Origin: VFJQ01 sp044226525
Lineage (GTDB): Bacteria > Verrucomicrobiota > Verrucomicrobiia > Chthoniobacterales > Chthoniobacteraceae
DNA length: 64,000 bases
Reading direction: 5' to 3'
Assembly: GCA_044226525.1 (NCBI GenBank)
Contig: JBGAGV010000002.1
Location: 372,001-436,000, forward strand
The position numbers and the translations under genes were made by a program. Positions 21,301-29,047 of the stretch are shown piece after piece. Position 1 is the stretch's first letter. Every line of letters begins with the position of its first letter. Under the pieces are notes generated by a model. It had not been told where the DNA came from. It was given only the letters and a program-made list of their open reading frames with translations, and searched no databases.

Positions 21301-21321
21301 TTAAACCCGATCACACACACC

Positions 21322-22110
21322 ATGGAACCGACCCGCCGAGGCAAAATCGCGCGCCTGCCGCGCGCCATCCGCGAAGAACTCAACCACCGCCTCGACGAAG
21401 GCGATCCGCAGAAGGATCTCGTTCGCTGGCTCAATTCGTTGCCCGACGTGAAGGCCGTCCTCCAGACGCATTTCGAGGGCAAAGCCATCACCGCCCAGAA
21501 TCTCTCCGAGTGGAAACAGGGCGGTTACCGCGACTGGCGGGCGCAACTCGAGGCTCTGGAAATCGCGCGTTGCCTGCGCGAAGAAAGCAGCCTCAGTCAG
21601 GGCGAAAGCGAGGGGCAGCCGCCGCTGGTGGACGCGCTCGCGTTCTGGCTGACCGTGCGCCTCGCGGCCGAGACGCGCGGCATCGTGGAAGCCGAGCCGG
21701 AAGAAGGTTGGAAACGCCTGCGCCAGTTCAGCCGTGAACTGGCCGTGCTGCGCCGGGGCGATCTGCAGCGGCAACGCCTCGAACTGGAACGCCAGCGCGA
21801 GCAACGCAAAGCCGAGGAAGGCCGCCGAAAGCGCCAGCCCGCAGGGGCGTCTGCGGACTCCTCCAACCCCGAGGTCGCCGAGGAGGATCGCCCGACCCGG
21901 GCCGAAAAAATCGCCCTCCTTCGCATTCCCCTCAATCTGCCGCCGCGCCCGGGCGAGCCCGGTTACCAGCCCGGAATCATTTCCGACGGAGTCCACTGGT
22001 ATGATGGGAAGGGGGGCATCATTCCCAGTCCGAAGGATGAAGTCATCAAGAAGGCCATCGAGGCCAAGAAGGCGTGGGAGGAGGCCCGGCGCATCGCGGC
22101 GGAAGCGTAG
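21322..22110 (+). CDS. Conserved hypothetical protein, DUF3486-like N-terminus
   Basis: A 262-residue protein whose likely start is the ATG at 21322 (MEPTRRGKIARLPRAIREEL); the frame extends upstream but that part is repeat sequence. Residues about 8-75 (KIARLPRAIREELNHRL...VRWLNSLPDVKAVL...ITAQNLSEWKQGGYRDW) look like a helical DNA-binding-type domain, loosely reminiscent of phage Mu Gp27/DUF3486. Residues about 120-190 are a charged coiled coil rich in R, Q and E. The C-terminal third ends PRPGEPGYQPGIISDGVHWYDG and an alanine/lysine helix. I recognise this as a type of hypothetical protein seen in Verrucomicrobiota, but no function is known to me. It stands alone between a repeat-rich spacer and a sulfatase gene. 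Confidence 0.65.
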   Translation: MEPTRRGKIARLPRAIREELNHRLDEGDPQKDLVRWLNSLPDVKAVLQTHFEGKAITAQNLSEWKQGGYRDWRAQLEALEIARCLREESSLSQGESEGQPPLVDALAFWLTVRLAAETRGIVEAEPEEGWKRLRQFSRELAVLRRGDLQRQRLELERQREQRKAEEGRRKRQPAGASADSSNPEVAEEDRPTRAEKIALLRIPLNLPPRPGEPGYQPGIISDGVHWYDGKGGIIPSPKDEVIKKAIEAKKAWEEARRIAAEA

Positions 22111-22239
22111 CTCTGACTCACTGAGGCCGAAGACAACGCCCCCTTTGGAAGATCGGTCGCTGCTCCACGAGCAGCCCCCGGTCAATACTTCCGGGCGGAT
22201 TGTCAGCGGGGCACGCGCCGCAGATTCTCGGCTCTCCCG

Positions 22240-23772
22240 ATGAAAGCCCCGCTCCTCGTTCTGCTCGCCGCTGTCGCAATCCGTTTGTCTGCCGCGGAGC
22301 CGCCGCCGAATATCATCGTGATGATGGCCGACGACATGGGCTTCTCGGACCTCGGCTGCTACGGCAGCGAGATTCACACGCCGAATATCGATCGCCTGGC
22401 GAAAGAAGGCCTGCGCTTCACGCAGTTTTATAACAACGCCAAATGCACTACCACCCGCGCGTGTCTGCTCTCCGGCATGTATCCGCGCAACAGCGGCAAC
22501 TCGATCCCCCTTGGTATTCCGACGGTCGCGGAAAACATGCGCGCTGCCGGCTACCAGACCGGCATGAGCGGCAAGTGGCATCTCGGCAGCAAAGCGCCGC
22601 AGCGGCCATTCGATCGCGGCTTCGACGAATATTACGGGCTCATGGATGGCGCGGTGAATTACTTCAATCCCGCGCAGCCCGATCCCCCGTTCAAGGGCGG
22701 CAAGGTGCGGGCGTTCGGGCACAACGATCAACTCGTCACCGAGTTCCCGAAGGATTTTTACACGACCGATTATTTTACCTCGCACGCCATCGAAACGATC
22801 CAGCGCTTCGCGAAAGCGGGGAAGCCGTTCTTCATTCATCTCGCCTTCAATTCGCCGCACTACCCGCTGCACGCGTGGCCGGAAGACATCGCGAAGTATC
22901 GCGGGAAGTATGGGATGGGCTGGGAGGAACTGCGCCGGCAACGGCACGCGCGGCAACTCGCGATGGGATTGCTCGATCCGAAATGGGCGCTCTCGCCGAC
23001 CGATTCCAAATCGTATGACTGGGCCAGCGCCAATCACGATTGGGAAGACCTCCGCATGGCGACCTATGCAGCGATGATCGATCGCATGGACCAGAACATC
23101 GGGCGCGTCCTCAAGACGCTCGACGACCTCGGCATCGCGAAAAACACGGTGGTGATGTTTCTCTCCGACAACGGCGGTTGCACCGAAGAACCCGGCGGAC
23201 GCGACGACACCCAGCAGCCCGGCATCGTAAGCACCTACACCGCCGTCGGCCCCGGCTGGGGCTGGGCGCAGAACACGCCGTTCCGCCGCTACAAAAGCTG
23301 GGTCAACGAAGGCGGCATCAGCACCCCACTCATCGTGCGGTGGCCCGATCACGTGAAGCCCGGCACGATGACCAGCCAGCTCGGGCACATCGTCGACGTG
23401 GTGCCGACCTGCCTCGATCTCGCGAGCGCGAAACCGGTCACGGAAATTCATGGCGAGAAAACGCAGCCGCTCGAAGGCAGCAGCCTCGCTCCCATCCTCC
23501 GCGGCGAAACCCGCACCCCGCCCGCCGAACTATGCTGGGAGTGGGCCGGCAATTGCGCCGTGCGCCACGGCCAGTGGAAACTCGTCTGGGACACCCTGGC
23601 CCAGCCGATGAAGTGGGCGCTCTACGACATCGAAGCCGATCGCACCGAACTGCACGACCTCGCCAGCGAGAAGCCCGAACTCGTGAAGGAACTCAGCGAA
23701 GCCTATACTCGCTGGGCCAAAGCGACAGGCCGAAAGATGCCCGGCCAGAAAGGCAAAAAGGCGGACGATTGA
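22240..23772 (+). CDS. Exported sulfatase (arylsulfatase family) with CTTTR active-site motif
   Basis: A 510-residue family S1 sulfatase that would hydrolyse sulfate esters, probably on polysaccharides. Residues 1-19 are a signal peptide (MKAPLLVLLAAVAIRLSAAE), so it acts outside the cytoplasm. Metal-binding aspartates D31-D32 are in NIIVMMADDMGFSDLG. The formylglycine position is C69 in KCTTTRACLLSGMYP. SGKWHLG (about 109-115), HLAFNSPHYPLH and FLSDNGG supply further active-site residues. The canonical motif is C/S-x-P/A-x-R; here the third position is Thr, which is unusual, though flanking residues are normal and Cys and Arg are kept. Length is normal. No second sulfatase or formylglycine-generating enzyme is in the window. 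Confidence 0.93.
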   Translation: MKAPLLVLLAAVAIRLSAAEPPPNIIVMMADDMGFSDLGCYGSEIHTPNIDRLAKEGLRFTQFYNNAKCTTTRACLLSGMYPRNSGNSIPLGIPTVAENMRAAGYQTGMSGKWHLGSKAPQRPFDRGFDEYYGLMDGAVNYFNPAQPDPPFKGGKVRAFGHNDQLVTEFPKDFYTTDYFTSHAIETIQRFAKAGKPFFIHLAFNSPHYPLHAWPEDIAKYRGKYGMGWEELRRQRHARQLAMGLLDPKWALSPTDSKSYDWASANHDWEDLRMATYAAMIDRMDQNIGRVLKTLDDLGIAKNTVVMFLSDNGGCTEEPGGRDDTQQPGIVSTYTAVGPGWGWAQNTPFRRYKSWVNEGGISTPLIVRWPDHVKPGTMTSQLGHIVDVVPTCLDLASAKPVTEIHGEKTQPLEGSSLAPILRGETRTPPAELCWEWAGNCAVRHGQWKLVWDTLAQPMKWALYDIEADRTELHDLASEKPELVKELSEAYTRWAKATGRKMPGQKGKKADD

Positions 23773-23807
23773 AACGAAACCTGCGAGGCGTGCTGGCGAA
23801 GCGGCGG

Positions 23808-23911
23808 GTTGGTGTTCGGCCTTCAGGCCGCTCCAAAAAAACCACCCAGCCGAAGGCTGCCATCCCCATCGGCGCAACCACCTGTCCGCAGCCTGAAGGC
23901 TGGACACCAAC
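23808..23911. repeat. Palindromic intergenic element
   Basis: Arms at 23808-23828 (begins GTTGGTGTTCGGCC) and 23891-23911 (ends TGGACACCAAC) are reverse complements at 19 of 21 positions. The 62-bp interior carries a further GCCGAAGGCTGCC-like segment. It sits between the convergent sulfatase and glycine-rich genes, the usual place for REP/MITE-like elements or bidirectional terminators; there is no adjacent T-run. Confidence 0.7.
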
Positions 23912-23936
23912 GGCTCGCCGGACGCGCGCCAGATCC

Positions 23937-25439
23937 TTAGTGAAACAGACTCGTCGGATCGATTTCCTTCTTCACCATCCGACCGACCATGCCCGGATCG
24001 CCGCTCGTCGCAGTCGCGGGCAGCCCGGTGTTCACCATACCACCGGTGCCGCCGTCTCCCGCACTGCCGCCGCCACCGCCACCGCTCCGGCGCGTCGTCG
24101 CCGTGATCTGCACCGAGTTGCCCCCAGCCCCGCCGGAAATGCCAAACGTGCCGGAATCCGTGACCGAAGGCGCCACCATCATGATGACTCCGCCGCCACC
24201 GCCACCACCGGCGGCGTTGACGGTGTCTCCATTCGCACCCGCACCGCCGCTGCAATCGACCGTGCCCGATTGGACAAGGCTGGTCTTCGAGGCCAGCACC
24301 ACCACGCCTCCCCCGCCGCCCCCATCGCCCTGGCCGGAACCGTTGTCTCCTTTCGCGAGGATCGAGCCCGTATTGCTGATCGCCCCAGCCGCGCGCACGA
24401 CCAACGTGCCGCCACCCGAGCCACCGATATTGGCGGCGCCACCTCCCGCACCGCCGCCAAATACTCCAGGAGCAATGATCGCCCTCGCGCCGAACTGCCC
24501 GAAACCGAGCCCTTTGATGCCACCGAAAGACTGGTTCGGCGAAACCACTTCAAAGCCATTCCCCGCCGGACGGATCGATAACCCCGGATGAACTCCAGCC
24601 CCGGCAAAACCGGCACTCGCGGCGTTCCCACCCTTGGCGGCGGGGGCCACGGTGATCGTGCCGTTGTTCGTGAACGTGCCCGTGCAGCGAATCACCGTCC
24701 CGCTTTGCACGAAGACCGTCGCGCCGGCATTGATCGTCAGATCCGTGAACTGCGCGTCGAGCGGCTCGATGATGACATTGGGATCGCTGATGACCAAAGC
24801 GCCCGCGGAGCCATCGCCATAAGCGCTCGCATCGCTATCGCCCACAAGAAGCTGAAGCTGCGGATAGTGACCGGTGGCAATGTTCTCCTTGCTGTCGAAA
24901 GACACCGCGGTGCCATCGTTGGCGACGGATTGATCGATGACGAAAGCCGGACGACTCGGCGGCGAAAGCGCCAGCGCGGTGATGACCGAGGTCACGTCGA
25001 TGGTCACGAAAGTATTCGTGTCGGCCTTGGCGAGGGCGAAGGTGCCGATGATCGTGCCGGGGGTGGGCGCGGTGGCGCTGGCGATCGTCGTTTCATCGAG
25101 CAGCGTCGTGCCATCGCCCGTCGCGCTGAGCCGCAGCGTGCCGGGTTTGCTTACCTTGCCGACCCACAGGCGCAGCGAGGCTTTTCGAATGTCGCCAGGC
25201 TTCACGTCGGGGGTGAGGCTATCGAGTTCGAACTGCACGTAGGCGGCCTGTTTGTTGGCCACATCGAGCGTCCTGCGCGCGCCATATTTCACCTTGGCGC
25301 GGGATGGAACGGACGAAGTGAAGCCATCGGCCACATCGGTTGCCTCGATCGCCAGGGCCGCGACGGAGCTCAGTGCGAGGATCGCGAGGGCAATGGGAAG
25401 TCTGCGAAAGCTGGGAGGCATACGTTTCGAGGCCGGCAT
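23937..25439 (-). CDS. Exported DNRLRE-domain glycine-rich protein
   Basis: A 500-residue exported protein. The ATG at 25439 was preferred because GAGG lies about 8 bases upstream; ATG 25421 and GTG 25454 are alternatives. MPASKRMPPSFRRLPIALAI leads into a signal peptide ending near LAIEA. Residues about 30-200 (FTSSVPSRAKVKYGARRTLDVANKQAAYVQFEL ... ASLRLWVGKV ... VTIDVTSVI ... AFVID) resemble DNRLRE/CBM96-type beta-sandwich domains found in secreted polysaccharide-associated proteins. The remaining 300 residues are glycine runs (GGGGGG) alternating with short beta strands. Function is unknown; a cell-surface or carbohydrate-binding role is inference. It is divergent from the gene at 25569 across a 129-bp spacer. 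Confidence 0.7.
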   Translation of the reverse strand: MPASKRMPPSFRRLPIALAILALSSVAALAIEATDVADGFTSSVPSRAKVKYGARRTLDVANKQAAYVQFELDSLTPDVKPGDIRKASLRLWVGKVSKPGTLRLSATGDGTTLLDETTIASATAPTPGTIIGTFALAKADTNTFVTIDVTSVITALALSPPSRPAFVIDQSVANDGTAVSFDSKENIATGHYPQLQLLVGDSDASAYGDGSAGALVISDPNVIIEPLDAQFTDLTINAGATVFVQSGTVIRCTGTFTNNGTITVAPAAKGGNAASAGFAGAGVHPGLSIRPAGNGFEVVSPNQSFGGIKGLGFGQFGARAIIAPGVFGGGAGGGAANIGGSGGGTLVVRAAGAISNTGSILAKGDNGSGQGDGGGGGGVVVLASKTSLVQSGTVDCSGGAGANGDTVNAAGGGGGGGVIMMVAPSVTDSGTFGISGGAGGNSVQITATTRRSGGGGGGSAGDGGTGGMVNTGLPATATSGDPGMVGRMVKKEIDPTSLFH

Positions 25440-25568
25440 TGCGGCCTCTACCACTCGAACATGGGTGCGCCAAGCCGGGAACGGTTACGGAAAAGTCAGT
25501 CAACTCCCTACCTGAAAGGACATGCTGGGCGCGTTGACGACCCGCTTTTCTCGTGGTGCCATCGCCGC

Positions 25569-26741
25569 ATGATTCCCTCCCTCCGGATCGCTGCCTTCCT
25601 CGCCGTTGCCGTGGCCGCTCGTGCCGAATCGCTCCTGATTCCATCGTTGAGCGGGGACTGGCAACCGCTCGCGTCGAGTCCCCTCAAGACGTTGCCCTCG
25701 CCTGTAGCGGGCGAGCAGATAGCCGAACCCGAAGCCGGACAGTTTTACCTCTTCTTCGAGAAAGCAGCGACGCCGGCGGCCAAACCGGGCACCAAAACGT
25801 CGGCGAAGCCCGCACCGCGAGTGACCCGCATCTATCAATCGAACGATCGGAAGGACTTCGGCGTGAGCGGCAATTATGCGGACGCTCTCCACCTCGTCGG
25901 CACATTACCCATTGTCGATGCGCAGGTGGTCAAGCAGGAGGGACGCTGGTTCGTCGCGGGACATGCGCCGGACTCGACGGAAGTGCGCGTGGCCCCGCTC
26001 GACTGGAAGGCGGTTCCCACGCCCACCACCGCGAAGGCGCGCCCGGCGGGGATCAACATCCGCGTCGCGTTGTATGAGGACAGCGGCAGCGCGGGCAAAG
26101 GCATCCCGAGCGTCTTCGAGCAACTCGGACGCTGCCAGGATATCGAGGTCACCAAGCTCGATGCCGATGGCATCCGGGCCGGGCTCACTGGATACGACGT
26201 CGTCATTTTCACCGGTGGCAGCGGAGGCAAACAGGCCAACACCATCGGCCTGCTCGGGCGCGAACAGGTGCGTCGATTCGTCGAGGTGGGAGGTGGCTAC
26301 ATCGGCATTTGCGCAGGCGCATATCTCGCCTGCGATGGCTATTCCTGGGGCGTGAAGGTGCTCGATGCCAAGACGCCTTCGCCGAAGTGGGAACGCGGCG
26401 GCGCCACGCTCGAAATCGAAGCGACGCCCGATGGGCAGAAGACGCTCGGCCTGCCCGCGAAGAGCAACGTGATCTACCACAACGGCCCCGTGCTCACGCC
26501 CGGCAATAACCCCGCGATTCCCGATTACGAACCGCTCGTTTTCTTCCGCACCGAAACGGCCAAAAACGGCACGCCGGTCGGCTTGCAAATCAACACCCCC
26601 GCCATGGCGCGCGGCGCCTATGGCAACGGCCGCGTCATTGCCTGTAGCCCGCATCCCGAGCAGACCGAAGGGATGGAGAAGTGGATCGAACATGCCGTGC
26701 GCGCGGTAGCTCCGAGTGGGAAGAAGACCGCCGCGCGATAA
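25569..26741 (+). CDS. Exported BPL_N-type glutamine-amidotransferase-like protein
   Basis: A 390-residue protein with a signal peptide (MIPSLRIAAFLAVAVAARAE). Residues about 20-165 form a poorly conserved N-terminal region (QFYLFFEK, TRIYQSNDRKDFG). From about residue 170 it matches the N-terminal domain of biotin-protein-ligase-like proteins (BPL_N), a class I amidotransferase fold: RVALYEDSGSAG, YDVVIFTGGSGG, then VGGGYIGICAGAYLAC with the nucleophile-position cysteine, VIYHNGPVL, and GRVIACSPHPEQTEG with the histidine/glutamate positions. Family members of this exported type have no established substrate. The start ATG at 25569 directly precedes the signal peptide; the open frame extends far upstream but that part is the antisense of the glycine-rich gene. 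Confidence 0.82.
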   Translation: MIPSLRIAAFLAVAVAARAESLLIPSLSGDWQPLASSPLKTLPSPVAGEQIAEPEAGQFYLFFEKAATPAAKPGTKTSAKPAPRVTRIYQSNDRKDFGVSGNYADALHLVGTLPIVDAQVVKQEGRWFVAGHAPDSTEVRVAPLDWKAVPTPTTAKARPAGINIRVALYEDSGSAGKGIPSVFEQLGRCQDIEVTKLDADGIRAGLTGYDVVIFTGGSGGKQANTIGLLGREQVRRFVEVGGGYIGICAGAYLACDGYSWGVKVLDAKTPSPKWERGGATLEIEATPDGQKTLGLPAKSNVIYHNGPVLTPGNNPAIPDYEPLVFFRTETAKNGTPVGLQINTPAMARGAYGNGRVIACSPHPEQTEGMEKWIEHAVRAVAPSGKKTAAR

Positions 26742-26880
26742 CTCGACGCCCATTCGCCCTCCGAGGAAAAACACGACGGGGCGGCTCCGAAAAACTCCGT
26801 CTTTTTAGCCGGTGTTCAACTGCGCGCTTTTAATTACGAGCCGCGTGGGTTTGTTGCATTCACCCAACCCTACCAAACTG

Positions 26881-28998
26881 ATGTCCCGAATCGAAGCGCT
26901 TGAATCCCGGATCGCCCCCGCCATCGTCACCGTCTCGCTCACCGCGGGAGCCCTGAACCTCAGCGGCGATGGCGCCGCCCACGATGTCACCATCACCGCG
27001 CTCGATGCGACGACCTTTCAACTGACGGGTGCGGCCGGCACATTTTTCCACGTGGAAGGCGGGGGCGCCGATAGCGCCACCCTCGTGTTCGTCTCGCCGC
27101 TCAAGAGCCTCACGGCCACGCTCGGCGATGGCAACGACCAGCTCTCGCTCGTCGGCCTGAATATCGCGGGGGACGTCACCATCGCCGGTGGTGAAGGCAC
27201 TAACGCCATCCAGATCGATACGGTGTCCGTCAAAGGTTCGCTGAAGATCAGCGGCGGCGCGGGCGCGGATACCGTCAACGCAACGGGCGGAGTCTTCTCG
27301 GTCAAAAAAGACGCCACGTTGGATCTCGGCAACGGGGCCAATGCTTTTGTCGCAAACGCGTCGCTCATCCAGATCGGCAAAACCTTTTCCTACACCGGAG
27401 GCAACGGAGCCGATTCCTTCACGACCCCTCAGGGAGGGCTCACGGTTGGCGGAGATTTTTCCATGACTGCGGGAGCGGGCGCCATGACCGTGGATGTGCA
27501 GGCCACCAGCATCTTCAGCATTGGCAAAAACCTGATCGTCGATAGCAGCGCTTCACTCACCGGCGACGTCGTCAGCCTTCGTTTCACTTCCTATTTCGGC
27601 AAGATCGGCGGGGATGTCCGGATCACCGACGGCGCGGGCAATTTGCAATACAATCAATATTTCATCGGCATCAACAGCGTGCGGGGGAACTTCAGCGTTG
27701 TGACCGGCGCAGGTTCCTCCTCCGTGTATTTTTCGACGCTCCAGCTTACGGGCAAGTCGGTCACGATCGACGCGAGCGCGAGCAGCAGCAGCACGGTCTC
27801 CTTCACCGGCTATTCGGGCACGATTCTCAAGGGATTCAAATACGTGGGCGGGGCGGGAGCGGACAGCGTTTATTTCGGCGTCCTGGGCGGCACGGGCCGC
27901 GCGTTCAACGCCTCTCTGGACATCGATCTCGGCGGCGGGGACAACCAGGCTTCGGTCGGCACGTTCGGCAGCACGTTCAAAACGATCAGCGTCGTAGGCG
28001 GCGCCGGAAAGGACGAGATCAGTCTGTCCCTTTTTGGCGGCAAAGCCTCGAATTTGAAAATCGACGCAGGCGACGGGATCGCGGAAAGCGGCGTCGCGCT
28101 TTTCAATTCGACGGTTTCCGGCGCGCTGACCGTGACCCACGGCACGACCCCGGGCACGAGCCAGTTCGTCTTTTCGACGGCCAGTGCCAGCATCGGCAGT
28201 TTCGCCTTCACCAGCGCGGCGACGAAGAACGACATTCAGTTCGGCACCGTGTTTTCCGGCGGCGGCTATGCGCCCGCCTTTGCCGGGCTGACGGTGAAAT
28301 CCTCATTCCAACTCACCACGGGTTCTGGCGACGACACGATCGCCCTCGGCACCCCAACAAACGTGAAGGTCGGCAAGGAAATCAGCTTCAATCTCGGCGA
28401 TGGGACCAACGTCCTCACCGGCACGCCGTCGAACTTGGTCACGAAGAAATTCTCGGTCACCGGCGGCAGCGGCGCGGATACCGTGTCACTCGTCGGTGCA
28501 GGCAACAACCTGGGCGCGGTTTCGCTCGCGCTGGGCGACGGCGTCAACGCGGCCACCCTGAAAGGCGCCGCCGGTCTGCTGCAACTCTCCTCACTCTCGT
28601 TCATCTCGACCAGTGCCGCTGCGAATACCGACAGCCTCAGTCTGGCGCGCGTGCTGGTGACTGGAAAGCTTGACGCGAAGTTCGGCGCAGCGGCCAGTGC
28701 GCTCACGGTCGATGACAGCACCTTTGGCAACCTCTTCACCATCGACACCGGCGACGGCGGCGACACGGTGAAGCTCGACAACGGCGCGACCAACACCGGT
28801 TCGCTCTTCGCGAAAGCTGTTGATCTGAAGCTCGGCGACGGCGACGATCTCCTCATCCTCGGCGGCAACGGCACCTCGTCCGTGATCAGGACGAAAGCCG
28901 CCTTCACCGCCGACGGCGGCACCGGCAGCAACACGCTGAACAACGATGCCGGCAACGTCTTCGCGAAGGAGCCGGTGTTCACCGGATTTCCGGCTTAG
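26881..28998 (+). CDS. Secreted beta-roll/beta-helix repeat protein with LESRIAPA N-terminus
   Basis: A 705-residue repeat protein. ATG 26881 gives MSRIEALESRIAPAIVTVSL; a GTG at 26812 in frame is less likely. No classical signal peptide is seen; instead a LESRIAPA motif near the N-terminus, reminiscent of the LEPR-type motif of planctomycete surface proteins and recurrent in verrucomicrobial repeat proteins. The rest repeats LxLGDGxNxxxxxG, GGAGADTVxxxGG and GDGGDTVKLDNG phrases, similar to Ca-binding beta-roll and parallel beta-helix proteins. Ends FAKEPVFTGFPA. Likely surface-exposed; function unknown. It follows the amidotransferase-like gene by 139 bp on the same strand and is convergent with the kinase gene at 29048. 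Confidence 0.75.
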   Translation: MSRIEALESRIAPAIVTVSLTAGALNLSGDGAAHDVTITALDATTFQLTGAAGTFFHVEGGGADSATLVFVSPLKSLTATLGDGNDQLSLVGLNIAGDVTIAGGEGTNAIQIDTVSVKGSLKISGGAGADTVNATGGVFSVKKDATLDLGNGANAFVANASLIQIGKTFSYTGGNGADSFTTPQGGLTVGGDFSMTAGAGAMTVDVQATSIFSIGKNLIVDSSASLTGDVVSLRFTSYFGKIGGDVRITDGAGNLQYNQYFIGINSVRGNFSVVTGAGSSSVYFSTLQLTGKSVTIDASASSSSTVSFTGYSGTILKGFKYVGGAGADSVYFGVLGGTGRAFNASLDIDLGGGDNQASVGTFGSTFKTISVVGGAGKDEISLSLFGGKASNLKIDAGDGIAESGVALFNSTVSGALTVTHGTTPGTSQFVFSTASASIGSFAFTSAATKNDIQFGTVFSGGGYAPAFAGLTVKSSFQLTTGSGDDTIALGTPTNVKVGKEISFNLGDGTNVLTGTPSNLVTKKFSVTGGSGADTVSLVGAGNNLGAVSLALGDGVNAATLKGAAGLLQLSSLSFISTSAAANTDSLSLARVLVTGKLDAKFGAAASALTVDDSTFGNLFTIDTGDGGDTVKLDNGATNTGSLFAKAVDLKLGDGDDLLILGGNGTSSVIRTKAAFTADGGTGSNTLNNDAGNVFAKEPVFTGFPA

Positions 28999-29047
28999 AA
29001 GAGTTGTTCCACCAAACCATTCCTGAGGCTCGTCCGCATTAAGCGGA

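Larger units (their letters stand above)
20664..21321. other. Repeat-rich non-coding region
   Basis: About 660 bp with no convincing gene. It holds a perfect 8-bp hairpin (GGGGCAGG at 20675-20682, CCTGCCCC at 20698-20705), a segment CGGAACAGACGGAACGGGCGG-like at 20890-20910, and three copies of an A/T-run repeat described separately. Short degenerate TCCGAC-type repeats occur at about 21150-21215. Reading frames here are on both strands, short, and lack family resemblance. Confidence 0.6.

Noticed and set aside
20607..21491. Minus-strand frame of 294 codons across the repeat-rich spacer
   Set aside because: It overlaps the DUF6572 3' end and the 21322 gene and translates the palindromic repeats; no conserved sequence.
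24588..25568. Plus-strand upstream extension of the amidotransferase-like gene
   Set aside because: This part is the antisense of the DNRLRE/glycine-rich gene; the signal peptide at 25569 marks the real start.
26782..26811. Possible terminator after the amidotransferase-like gene
   Set aside because: CGGCT and AGCCG with inner A5/T5 could pair, but the stem is interrupted and the T-run lies inside the stem.
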